Source of the DNA: Verrucomicrobiota bacterium
GTDB taxonomy: Bacteria > Verrucomicrobiota > Verrucomicrobiia > Verrucomicrobiales > Akkermansiaceae
Direction: 5' to 3'
Assembly: GCA_026397695.1 (NCBI GenBank)
Contig: JAPLUJ010000480.1
Coordinates: 1-6,489, forward strand
Length of the DNA stretch: 6,489 nt
Below the pieces are notes generated by a model, which was not told the origin of the DNA, made no database searches, and was given only the letters and a program-made list of their open reading frames with translations. Shown here in pieces: positions 1-6,204 of this stretch (positions are counted from its first letter, which is position 1; each line of letters opens with the position of its first letter). The position numbers were made by a program, and so were the translations under genes.

Positions 1-929
1 GGCAGGGAGGAGGGGCTTGGCGGCTGCAAACCGCCGCCACGGACGACGATGGAGGCGGCGTTGACTTCCTCGGAAACTTCGAGGTTGTCGAGCTCGCCGG
101 AGGCGCGCAGTTCGCGCATGCCGATGAGGGCGATGTCCATCAGGGTGATAGGCTTGTCCTCGCGGCCAAGCTGACGGCGTGTTGCTAGATAGGTTTGCCA
201 GGCGCGCTGGACGGGACCGGTGCCTTCATCAAATGTGACATCGTCGATTTTGGTGAGAAAGGTCGTGTGGCGGCAATGGTCGGACCAATAGGTGTCGAGC
301 ATCCTGATTTCGGTGATGCTGGGGTCGCGCTTTTCGTCGTCGCGGAAATAGGTCTGGCAGAAAGCGATGTCCGCGACAGACATGGCGAGGCCGAGCGAAA
401 CGCGGATGGTGGCGGGGTTTTGGGTGGTGAAATTTGTTAGGATGGCAACATCGGGTGGGGAAGAGGAAGAGCGGCGACCGGTGATCGCCGCCACGGGCAC
501 CTCGTGGGAATCCACGGCATTGATGACGTAGGCCTTGACGCTGGCGATTTCATCGGCGGAAAGGCTGCCCTCGAGAACGATGACCTTGGCAGAGTAAACG
601 GTGGGGCGCTCCTTGCCAGTGAGGATTTGAATGCACTGGGCGGCCGAGTCCGCACGCTGGTCGAATTGGCCGGGGAGATACTCGACGGCGAAGGCATGTT
701 CGTTTTCCCCGGGTTCCAAAGAACGGGTGGTTTCATCCACCTGCGGTTCCGCTAGAATATGGCTGGCGGCGGCGTTGAACTCCTCCTCGCTGAGCCCCTC
801 GATGTCGTAACGCTGGACCACCCGGACGCGTTGCAGTCCGGGCAGGCCCAGCGACTCGCGAAGATCGTGCATGAGATGGCGGGCCTCCGCGTTGTGGGCG
901 GCCTTTTTTTCAACGAAAATGCGGTTCAT
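1..929 (-). CDS. purL: Phosphoribosylformylglycinamidine synthase, long form, N-terminal part (cut by left edge)
   Basis: The family carries out the fourth step of de novo purine synthesis in the cytoplasm: FGAR, glutamine and ATP give FGAM. Only the first 309 codons are present. The start MNRIFVEKK (ATG at 927-929) matches the usual start of the clostridial-type single-chain PurL. Residues 36-50 (RVVQRYDIEGLSEEE) and 82-101 (the stretch containing VEYLPGQFDQRADSAAQ) are typical of its PurS-like N-terminal domain. The strongly conserved linker motif LDTYWSDHCRHTTF is at residues 211-224. The catalytic ATP-grasp-like halves and the glutaminase domain lie outside the window. There is no Shine-Dalgarno sequence before the ATG. 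One oddity: after residue 296 (EEVNAASIVV) the family continues towards a conserved DG..EPW..MFKNETHNHPTE block. Here it reads RGGGLQPPSPSSL instead, which looks like inserted repeat DNA. Identity is very sure; whether the gene is intact is not. Confidence 0.95.
   Translation of the reverse strand, partial: MNRIFVEKKAAHNAEARHLMHDLRESLGLPGLQRVRVVQRYDIEGLSEEEFNAAASHILAEPQVDETTRSLEPGENEHAFAVEYLPGQFDQRADSAAQCIQILTGKERPTVYSAKVIVLEGSLSADEIASVKAYVINAVDSHEVPVAAITGRRSSSSPPDVAILTNFTTQNPATIRVSLGLAMSVADIAFCQTYFRDDEKRDPSITEIRMLDTYWSDHCRHTTFLTKIDDVTFDEGTGPVQRAWQTYLATRRQLGREDKPITLMDIALIGMRELRASGELDNLEVSEEVNAASIVVRGGGLQPPSPSSL
18..39. repeat. GC-rich hairpin inside purL, possible inserted repeat
   Basis: TGGCGGC (18-24) and GCCGCCA (33-39) form a perfect 7-bp stem around an 8-nt loop. 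The hairpin falls exactly where the purL translation stops resembling its family (RGGGLQPP...). Strongly structured, Gly/Pro-coding sequence suggests a small palindromic repeat inserted in the reading frame. Only its first part is visible, so its limits are unknown. Confidence 0.4.
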
Positions 930-956
930 CAGTGGCGGATCTTGGGGAAGCACCGG

Positions 957-984
957 ATGCTAAAGCCCCGGGCCGCCAGGGCAA
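957..984 (-). promoter_or_regulatory. Weak candidate promoter for purL in the kamA-purL gap
   Basis: On the minus strand TTGCCC (979-984) and TAGCAT (957-962) are separated by 16 nt. Each matches the sigma70 consensus at four of six positions and would give a leader of about 20 nt before the purL ATG. In GC-rich DNA such a match can arise by chance. The rest of the 137-nt gap (930-1066) holds an 8-bp palindrome GCCCGGGC (1024-1031) and a 5-bp hairpin ATTGG/CCAAT (1002-1018). I see no hairpin with a T-run that would end kamA transcription. Confidence 0.2.
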
Positions 985-1066
985 GCGCAATGGCGGGAGA
1001 AATTGGGGGATGACCAATAGCCAGCCCGGGCAGAGTCGTCCACCCTGTTATCCGATTACATGCTTA

Positions 1067-2269
1067 TTAAGAGCATCTGCCGAGCGCTTTGTCATGGAGC
1101 AGGGCCAACTCGGCCGGCGGCATGGGGCTGGGGTCGGGATACTCGAAGAATTTCCCTTCGAAGTTGCGCAGGGTGACGCTGCCGGGCGCGGTGTCTATCA
1201 GATAGTTCGGGTTGATGGGGATTTTACCGCCGCCGCCGGGGCCGTCGATGACGAACTGGGGGACGGCGTAGCCGGAGGTGTGGCCGCGCAGTCCTTCGAT
1301 GATGGCGACACCTTCCGCGACGGAGGTGCGGAGGTGGGACGAGCCGTTGATCAGATCGCACTGATAGAGGTAATACGGCCGGACGCGGCACATCAGCAGC
1401 TTGTGAACGAGTGCTTTTTGGACGGCCACCGAGTCGTTCACACCACGCAGCAGTACGCTTTGATTGCCTAACGGAATACCGGCGTCGGCGAGGCGGCCGA
1501 GCGCATCGCGCGCTTCCAACGTGAGTTCTCGCGGGTGGTTGGTGTGGATGGAGATGAACAACGGGTGGTGCTTTTTGAGCATGGCGCACAGATCCGGGGT
1601 GATCCTCTGGGGCAGGAATATCGGAATGCGCGAGCCGATGCGGATGAACTGGATATGCGGGATGGCCCGCAGGCGGGTGAGGATCTTGTCGAGCCGCTCG
1701 TCGGAAAAGAGTAACGGATCGCCGCCGGAAAGCAGCACGTCGCGCACATGCGGGGTTGTTTCCAGATACCGGAACGCCGCTTCCCACTGGGTTTCCAGAT
1801 GCTGCTCGCCCACGCCCGAAACCATGCGGGAACGGGTGCAGTACCGGCAATACGATGCGCAATGGTCGGTTAGAAGAAACAGGACGCGGTCCGGGTAGCG
1901 GTGGACGAGACCCGGCACGGGCATGTGGGAGTCCTCGCCGCAGGGGTCCGCGCGTTCTTCCGGCGCGTTCCAGCCTTCCTCGATGCGCGGGACGACTTGC
2001 CGCCGGATCGGGCACGCCGGATCCTCACGATCGATTAGATTGAAAAAATGCGGGGTGATCGACATCGCAAGCTTGTGCCCTGCGAGCAGGACGCCGGCGC
2101 GTTCCTCGTCGGTGAGTTGGAGGCGTGCTGCGAGGTCGCTGAGGGTGTCCACCCGGTTGCGCAACTGCCACTTGTAGTCACTCCAGTGGTTCATCGCATC
2201 CCGCGGCCAGTAGCCCGGGGCGTGGGAGATGAAGGCGGAGTCGAGGTCGGATGGGAGTGTGGGGTCCAT
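1067..2269 (-). CDS. kamA: L-lysine 2,3-aminomutase (radical SAM, PLP-dependent)
   Basis: This 400-residue enzyme interconverts L-lysine and L-beta-lysine using a [4Fe-4S] cluster, S-adenosylmethionine and pyridoxal phosphate. The cluster cysteines are C137, C141 and C144 (CASYCRYCTR), followed by the SAM-binding SGGD at 181-184. K349 in GPGGGGK is the expected PLP lysine. D305 (YQCDL) and D342 (VIDGP) correspond to the two aspartates that hold the lysine epsilon-amino group, and R146 to the carboxylate-binding arginine. From memory, all these sites are offset by exactly 12 from the Clostridium subterminale enzyme, which supports lysine as substrate rather than glutamate. The intact GLRGHTSGYAVP block favours KamA over EpmB. 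Only 51 residues follow the PLP lysine, and the zinc-site cysteines of the clostridial enzyme are absent. The start lies 8 nt after the pssA stop, so the two are probably co-transcribed. Its role here (EF-P modification, acetyl-beta-lysine osmolyte, lysine use) is open; no partner gene is in view. ATG at Met26 is a less likely alternative start. Confidence 0.93.
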   Translation of the reverse strand: MDPTLPSDLDSAFISHAPGYWPRDAMNHWSDYKWQLRNRVDTLSDLAARLQLTDEERAGVLLAGHKLAMSITPHFFNLIDREDPACPIRRQVVPRIEEGWNAPEERADPCGEDSHMPVPGLVHRYPDRVLFLLTDHCASYCRYCTRSRMVSGVGEQHLETQWEAAFRYLETTPHVRDVLLSGGDPLLFSDERLDKILTRLRAIPHIQFIRIGSRIPIFLPQRITPDLCAMLKKHHPLFISIHTNHPRELTLEARDALGRLADAGIPLGNQSVLLRGVNDSVAVQKALVHKLLMCRVRPYYLYQCDLINGSSHLRTSVAEGVAIIEGLRGHTSGYAVPQFVIDGPGGGGKIPINPNYLIDTAPGSVTLRNFEGKFFEYPDPSPMPPAELALLHDKALGRCS

Positions 2270-2277
2270 CGTCAGTC

Positions 2278-3171
2278 TTACGGGTTGGGCGGGTCATCGG
2301 ATGCGGCGGGTGGCTCCGGGTCATCCTCGATTTCGGACTCCACCTCGATGCCCTTTCGCATTTTCTGGGAAATCCACGGGCGGATCATGCCATAGAGCAG
2401 ATACGCGCTGAACAGCACCACCGGCATGATGTAGTGGAACTGCACGGTGATATAGATCAGCAGCACGGTGATGACAATCGCGCCCAGTGTGCCGCGCGTC
2501 CGCCAGCCGACCTTCTTGAAGCTAGGATAACGAATCGTGCTGATCATCAGCAGCGAAAGTCCGAGCATCACCCCGGCAAGGACGAATTTCCAGACCCCGA
2601 GCTCATGGTCGTTTTCATAGAGATCGATGAGCAGGAATGTGAGTGAGGCGATGAACCCCGCAGCCATCGGGATGGGCAGGCCGTGAAAATCGGAGGAATC
2701 GCCGGGTTTTTTCGGCAGGGCGGCCAGACAATTGAATTTCGCGAGGCGCATGGCCCCGCAGATCAGATAGATCAGGGCGATCGCCCAGCCGATGTTTTTC
2801 GGCAGCGGGAACAGCACCGCGCGGGACAAGAGCATCGCCGGAGCCATGCCAAAGGAGATGATGTCGGCCAACGAATCGAACTCCCGTCCAAATGGGGAAT
2901 CATGGCCACCAAAGCGCGCCAAACGACCGTCCAGCATGTCAAACAAACAGGATCCGAAAATCAACAGGATCGCGTATTCGTAATAGTCACGGGAGATTTC
3001 ATAGTATTTCTTGGCGGAAAGAGGTCCATGATCGGACATTTCGACCTGCACCTCGATGAGCCCCTTGAAAATCATCAGCACGGCGAAAAAACCGCACGCC
3101 AGATTGCAGGCCGTCATCAAGTTCGGCAACAAGTAGATTCTGACTCCGTCCGGCTTGTGTTCCGTCGACAT
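2278..3171 (-). CDS. pssA: CDP-diacylglycerol-serine O-phosphatidyltransferase (phosphatidylserine synthase)
   Basis: An integral membrane enzyme making phosphatidylserine, the precursor of phosphatidylethanolamine, from CDP-diacylglycerol and serine. With the ATG at 3171 it has 297 residues. The CDP-alcohol phosphotransferase signature is complete: D78..D81-G82..A85-R86, then G95...D99...D103, with the four metal-binding aspartates present. FHGLPIPMAAG (162-172) is typical of the PssA subgroup. About eight hydrophobic segments are seen, near residues 15-35, 66-80, 104-122, 128-145, 168-186, 194-212, 229-243 and 247-263. A polar insert (41-65) follows the first, and the protein ends in an acidic, proline-rich cytoplasmic-type tail (277-297). 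An in-frame TTG at 3213 would add 14 residues lacking family character; I prefer the ATG because a promoter-like sequence lies between the two. No psd gene is next to it. It probably drives kamA, 8 nt downstream. Confidence 0.93.
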   Translation of the reverse strand: MSTEHKPDGVRIYLLPNLMTACNLACGFFAVLMIFKGLIEVQVEMSDHGPLSAKKYYEISRDYYEYAILLIFGSCLFDMLDGRLARFGGHDSPFGREFDSLADIISFGMAPAMLLSRAVLFPLPKNIGWAIALIYLICGAMRLAKFNCLAALPKKPGDSSDFHGLPIPMAAGFIASLTFLLIDLYENDHELGVWKFVLAGVMLGLSLLMISTIRYPSFKKVGWRTRGTLGAIVITVLLIYITVQFHYIMPVVLFSAYLLYGMIRPWISQKMRKGIEVESEIEDDPEPPAASDDPPNP

Positions 3172-3178
3172 GGGAGGC

Positions 3179-3207
3179 AGTATATGCCGCCCGGAAGGTC
3201 GGTTCAA
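3179..3207 (-). promoter_or_regulatory. Sigma70-like promoter just upstream of pssA
   Basis: On the minus strand TTGAAC (3202-3207) and TATACT (3179-3184) are separated by exactly 17 nt. They match TTGACA at four of six and TATAAT at five of six positions. Only seven bases separate the -10 hexamer from the pssA ATG, so transcription would begin at or one base before the start codon. This lies within the 47-nt gap after pfp and fits the lack of a Shine-Dalgarno sequence. The call is from sequence pattern only. Confidence 0.4.
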
Positions 3208-3218
3208 GGCCAATGCCT

Positions 3219-4442
3219 TTATGGGTGCAGGATTTTCGGAACCACCGGGGCGCGCAGACGGTGCGCCTGCGGGAAATTCGAACCCAACAGCGGGCGGCAG
3301 TAGTTGCGGAAATCATCGGTCACGCCGTTGCTGGCCTCATTGATGAAGTGGTCCGGCATGTGGCGGGTCTTGCCGGCCACCCGGTGGATCGGGACCAGTT
3401 CGTAATCCACGCTGTAGTCCAGCACCGGGCGGCGTATGACCACCGTGCCATCGACGTTGTCCCACATCGCGTATTCAACGGCTTTTTCTCCGACCTCACG
3501 CGCTTCCTGCGCATCCCGGTCCGACCTGCATCCGATGAAGGAGCGCTGGAGATAACCGAGCGTGTCCGCGCGCACACGCTTGATGTTGAGGCCTTTTTTG
3601 ATGGTCTGCGTGAGCACATCCCCCAGCGCGCCGGTGCCGGAAAGCTGGACATTGCCGTGCGCGTCACGTTCTTCCTCGCCCATCAACTTGCTGATCATCG
3701 GCGTGCCCTGCGCATCGGAGATGCCTTCGGAAACGGCAATCGTGCACAGACCGAATTGCGAGTAAACGCGGTCCACATCCGCCATGAACCGATCCGTGTC
3801 AAAGGCACGTTCCGGCACATATACCAAGTGCGGACCGTCATCGAGGTATTTCCGCGCCATCGCCGCGGCCGCTGTTAGAAAACCCGCGTGGCGTCCCATT
3901 ACCACACCGATGTAAACGCCCTTGAGTGCCCGGTTGTCGAGGTTCACCCCCATGAAGGCCTGCGCCACGTAGCGGGCGGCGGAGCCGAATCCCGGGCAGT
4001 GGTCGTTTTCCATCAGATCGTTGTCAATCGTCTTGGGAATGTGGATGGCACGCAGTTCGTAGTTCGCCGCCTTCGCCTGTTCATTGACAATGCGCACGGT
4101 GTCCGACGAGTCGTTGCCGCCGACATAAAAGAAATAACGGATATCGTGGACCTGCATCACCTTGAACATGCGCGCACAGTAATCCTCGTCCGGTTTGTCC
4201 CGCGTGGATAGCAATCCCGATGACGGGGTGTCGGCCACTTGTTCGAGGTTGTGGGTGGTCTCGCGGGTCAGATCGACGAAGTCTTCCGCGACGATCCCCC
4301 GCACGCCGTGAACGGCGCCATACACCGAGGTCACCTGGTTGAATTTGCGGGCCTCCAGTGCGACACCCACAACACTTTGGTTGATCACATGGGTGGGTCC
4401 CCCTCCCTGTGCGACTAATACTTTTCCTTCTAAACGACTCAT
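3219..4442 (-). CDS. pfp: 6-phosphofructokinase, probably pyrophosphate-dependent
   Basis: A cytoplasmic glycolytic enzyme phosphorylating fructose 6-phosphate to the 1,6-bisphosphate; the PPi-linked form is reversible. From the ATG at 4442 it has 407 residues. The phosphoryl-donor loop is GGGPTHVIN (13-21). GGNDS (108-112) and PKTIDND (136-142) carry D111 and K137, where ATP-dependent enzymes have two glycines. Those two residues are the accepted mark of pyrophosphate use, and the 26-residue spacing equals that recalled for the Entamoeba PPi enzyme. D140 is the expected catalytic base. MGRHAGF (182-188) and the sugar-phosphate-side VSEG (237-240) are intact. The C-terminus contains the family-like HMPDHFIN (361-368). 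An in-frame TTG (4529) and an ATG (4505) would add leader residues with no family resemblance, so I chose 4442. No Shine-Dalgarno sequence is seen. Donor specificity is inferred from residues only. Confidence 0.92.
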   Translation of the reverse strand: MSRLEGKVLVAQGGGPTHVINQSVVGVALEARKFNQVTSVYGAVHGVRGIVAEDFVDLTRETTHNLEQVADTPSSGLLSTRDKPDEDYCARMFKVMQVHDIRYFFYVGGNDSSDTVRIVNEQAKAANYELRAIHIPKTIDNDLMENDHCPGFGSAARYVAQAFMGVNLDNRALKGVYIGVVMGRHAGFLTAAAAMARKYLDDGPHLVYVPERAFDTDRFMADVDRVYSQFGLCTIAVSEGISDAQGTPMISKLMGEEERDAHGNVQLSGTGALGDVLTQTIKKGLNIKRVRADTLGYLQRSFIGCRSDRDAQEAREVGEKAVEYAMWDNVDGTVVIRRPVLDYSVDYELVPIHRVAGKTRHMPDHFINEASNGVTDDFRNYCRPLLGSNFPQAHRLRAPVVPKILHP

Positions 4443-4574
4443 GGGGCGCGAAGAATTAATGATCTCCGAGCAGATGCAAGCCTTGAAACACAGATTTCGA
4501 ATCATCCCATGATGATGAAAAAACTGCAACTCTGCGGAGCCACGTTGGTTTAATGCGCAGCGTATTCAAATCTT
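4443..4574. promoter_or_regulatory. Divergent promoter region between pfp and the repeat protein gene
   Basis: This 132-nt gap separates two divergently transcribed genes and must hold both promoters unless they lie inside genes. For pfp, ATTAAT (4455-4460, minus strand) would give a leader of about six nt. For the plus-strand gene, TATTCA (4563-4568) would place the start of transcription at the ATG, while TTTAAT (4549-4554) would give a leader of about 14-15 nt. None has a good -35 hexamer at the right distance. Neither start has a Shine-Dalgarno sequence. No clear operator palindrome is seen. Confidence 0.35.
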
Positions 4575-6005
4575 ATGAAAAATCCTTGGATCTTCCCCGC
4601 AGCCGCGTTGGCTATTGGAGCCGTCGGCGGATATATTTCCGGTAAAAACACCAGCGCGGATTCCAACGGGGATCCATCGACCAGCGAGAAAACAGTCCGC
4701 AGAACGCGGTCCTCGAGCCGTTCTGATAACCCGGTGGCAGAACAGTCCGGCAAACATGCCACCCGTCCCACGGGAACCGAGGAAATATCCCGGATGCCAG
4801 GCAACTCGGGCCGCATCAAGGCCTTGATGGAGTTTTATGAGAACCTCACGCCCGACCAACTTGCGGAGGAAGCCCGCAAGCTCGATGGCCTGCCGATGAA
4901 CGAGCGCATCATGGCCTCGATCCTGCTCTTCAGTCGCTGGGCCGAAAAAGATCCGACCGCAGCCATGGCCTATTCCAACTCGATCGGCTTCACGGGAATG
5001 TTCGTGCGTCCGACGATCCTCCAAAGCTGGGCCAGCGTGGACCCGGCCAACGCGGCCAAATACTATGCATCCAATCCACGGGAATTTGCCATGATGGGCG
5101 TGATGGGCGGAGGCCGCGGGCCCATGGGTGGGGGGCAGGGTGGTGCATCGATCATTGCCAGTGAGTGGGCCCGCCAGGATCCTGCCGCAGCCATGGCTTG
5201 GGCCAGCTCTTTGACCACCGATAAAAACCGTGCGATGGAGTCCGTCATCGGCGAAGTCGCCAAGACCGATCCGAAAAAGGCGGTGGCGATGTTAGCGTCG
5301 ATGGACAGCACCGACAAAGGCGATGCCTATCGGTCGGTCGCGGCGCAGTATGGCACTGCCAATTTCAGTGAAGCACAAGCGTGGATCCGCACGCTCCCGG
5401 CCGAGGATCAAGCCGCAGCCCTTGCGTCGGCGATTGGCGGACTTTCTAACAAAGATCCGCAGGCTGCGGCAAAGCAAGTGGGGCTGTTGGAGGCAGGTGA
5501 CGCCAAGAACGGGGTCATTACCTCAGTGGTGGAGGATCTGGCGCGGGTGGATCCAAAGGCGGCCGCGGTTTTCCTCAAACAGCAAGACAGCGAGAAGGCC
5601 CAGCAGGACGCCATGCGGCAGTTGATGCCCGCCTGGGTCGCCCAAGACCCGAGTGCCGCCCTGGCCTATGCCAACTCCTATGAAGCCGGGGGTGTACGCG
5701 ATAGCGCGCTCCAATCCTATGTGTTCAGCAATAACAGCGTCGCACCCGCAGAGTTGTTGAAAGTGGCCGAGACCATCACCGATGAAGGGGACCGCTCCCG
5801 CTCCGTCGGCATCGCCGCAGCTCGCTGGATGCGCGAGGACGCAACCTCCGCCAAAGCCTATATCCAGCAATCCACCACCATTCCCGAAGATGCCAAAACA
5901 CGCATCATCGAAGGCCGCAGCATGTTTGGCGGCGGCGGCCGTGGCCAACGCGGCGGCGGCAACACTCCCGCCGCTCCTGCCGCTCCCGCTGGCGGTACGA
6001 ACTGA
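4575..6005 (+). CDS. Membrane-anchored or exported alpha-helical repeat protein, function unknown
   Basis: A 476-residue protein I cannot assign to a named family, though I recall similar repeat proteins in Verrucomicrobiota. A hydrophobic segment (residues 4-21, rich in Ala and Gly) after a short positive start is a signal peptide or membrane anchor; no lipobox cysteine is present. Residues 23-75 are a polar linker with a basic stretch (RRTRSSSR, 42-49). Residues 80-433 hold about nine copies of an 18-residue motif around W/xAxxDPxxAxxYA, spaced mostly 30-32 residues, suggesting an alpha-hairpin solenoid for protein-protein contact. Spacing grows to 46 where a Met/Gly-rich insert (172-192) lies between copies. 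The C-terminus (451-476) is low-complexity: GGGGRGQRGGG, then Pro/Ala-rich. The gene stands alone, divergent from pfp and convergent with the right-edge frame. Its codon pattern and repeats make it clearly coding. There is no catalytic motif. Confidence 0.9.
   Translation: MKNPWIFPAAALAIGAVGGYISGKNTSADSNGDPSTSEKTVRRTRSSSRSDNPVAEQSGKHATRPTGTEEISRMPGNSGRIKALMEFYENLTPDQLAEEARKLDGLPMNERIMASILLFSRWAEKDPTAAMAYSNSIGFTGMFVRPTILQSWASVDPANAAKYYASNPREFAMMGVMGGGRGPMGGGQGGASIIASEWARQDPAAAMAWASSLTTDKNRAMESVIGEVAKTDPKKAVAMLASMDSTDKGDAYRSVAAQYGTANFSEAQAWIRTLPAEDQAAALASAIGGLSNKDPQAAAKQVGLLEAGDAKNGVITSVVEDLARVDPKAAAVFLKQQDSEKAQQDAMRQLMPAWVAQDPSAALAYANSYEAGGVRDSALQSYVFSNNSVAPAELLKVAETITDEGDRSRSVGIAAARWMREDATSAKAYIQQSTTIPEDAKTRIIEGRSMFGGGGRGQRGGGNTPAAPAAPAGGTN
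4932..5873 (+). repeat. Region coding for nine 'WxxxDPxxAxxYA' helical repeats
   Basis: Copies begin near residues 120 (SRWAEKDPTAAMAYSNSI), 150 (QSWASVDPANAAKYYASN), 196 (SEWARQDPAAAMAWASSL), 226 (GEVAKTDPKKAVAMLASM), 256 (AAQYGTANFSEAQAWIRTL), 288 (GGLSNKDPQAAAKQVGLL), 320 (EDLARVDPKAAAVFLKQQ), 352 (PAWVAQDPSAALAYANSY) and 415 (AARWMREDATSAKAYIQQS). Steps are 30, 46, 30, 30, 32, 32, 32 and 63 residues. The last gap could hold one decayed copy (about 380-401). DP is replaced by NF or AT in two copies. The DNA copies are diverged, so the array is old. Confidence 0.8.
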
Positions 6006-6037
6006 TCCCTTTCCCACTGCGGATCTATCAGGCTGGT

Positions 6038-6053
6038 GGTTTCCTTGGAAACC
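6038..6053. repeat. Perfect 7-bp hairpin with two-base loop after the repeat protein gene
   Basis: GGTTTCC (6038-6044) pairs with GGAAACC (6047-6053) around TT, 33 nt after the stop codon. The position between convergent genes suits a terminator, but no T-run follows on either strand. It may instead mark the edge of the repeat cluster beside it. Confidence 0.35.
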
Positions 6054-6063
6054 CAGGGAGGAT

Positions 6064-6113
6064 AGCCGTCCCGGCTGTCATGGCAAACGGGCGTCCCGCC
6101 TGTTTGGTCAGGA
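6064..6113 (+). repeat. Two tandem 25-nt units, each with a TCC-loop hairpin
   Basis: Unit one (6064-6088) contains GCCGTCCCGGC and unit two (6089-6113) contains GGCGTCCCGCC. The units agree at about 15 of 25 positions. The stems differ by a paired change (C..G in one, G..C in the other), so the hairpin is kept while the sequence changes, which suggests that the fold matters. They resemble short extragenic palindromic repeats. Confidence 0.5.
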
Positions 6114-6174
6114 ATTCGCCAGGGAGATGAAACCCGGATCACCGCCCGGCACTCGGGACGAGCGCCTTCCGACG

Positions 6175-6187
6175 CAGCCGGGACGGC
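6175..6187 (-). repeat. Inverted copy of the first hairpin unit
   Basis: CAGCCGGGACGGC here is the exact 13-nt reverse complement of 6065-6077. About 97 nt separate the two copies, so the pair could fold into one large cruciform or be a head-to-head repeat pair. The DNA between them (6114-6174) has a weaker CCCG/CGGG hairpin (6145-6157) and no coding signal. Confidence 0.5.
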
Positions 6188-6204
6188 CGCGCTCCGTGCA
6201 AATG

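Larger units (their letters stand above)
1..4442 (-). other. Run of four co-directional genes pfp-pssA-kamA-purL
   Basis: All four genes read leftwards with gaps of 47, 8 and 137 nt. The pssA-kamA pair is almost certainly one transcript. Linkage to pfp is weakened by the promoter-like sequence before pssA, and linkage to purL by the wider gap. No terminator-like hairpin with a T-run was seen in any gap. The products belong to different pathways, so the grouping need not be functional. Confidence 0.45.

Noticed and set aside
437..736. 99-codon Ser/Pro-rich minus-strand frame in the first kilobase
   Set aside because: It is an out-of-frame shadow of purL, whose true frame has clear family motifs.
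930..1066. Possible terminator between kamA and purL
   Set aside because: There is only an 8-bp palindrome and a 5-bp hairpin, neither followed by a T-run.
932..1471. 179-codon plus-strand open frame across the end of kamA
   Set aside because: Antisense to the conserved C-terminal half of KamA, with no motif or start signal of its own.
1224..2015. 263-codon minus-strand open frame overlapping kamA
   Set aside because: It is rich in Arg and Pro, lies in another frame of a gene with complete family motifs, and is a GC-content shadow.
2683..3303. 206-codon plus-strand open frame antisense to pssA
   Set aside because: It overlaps the CDP-alcohol phosphotransferase motif on the opposite strand and reads as a shadow.
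3213..3878. 221-codon plus-strand open frame antisense to pfp
   Set aside because: Its length comes from the codon bias of pfp on the other strand; the His/Arg/Val-rich product resembles nothing known to me.
4443..4529. Longer pfp start (TTG 4529 or ATG 4505)
   Set aside because: The extra residues have no family resemblance and no ribosome binding site; ATG 4442 leads straight into the nucleotide or PPi loop at the usual distance.
5523..6017. 164-codon Gly/Ala-rich minus-strand frame
   Set aside because: It mirrors the Ala-rich repeats and Gly-rich tail of the 476-residue protein.
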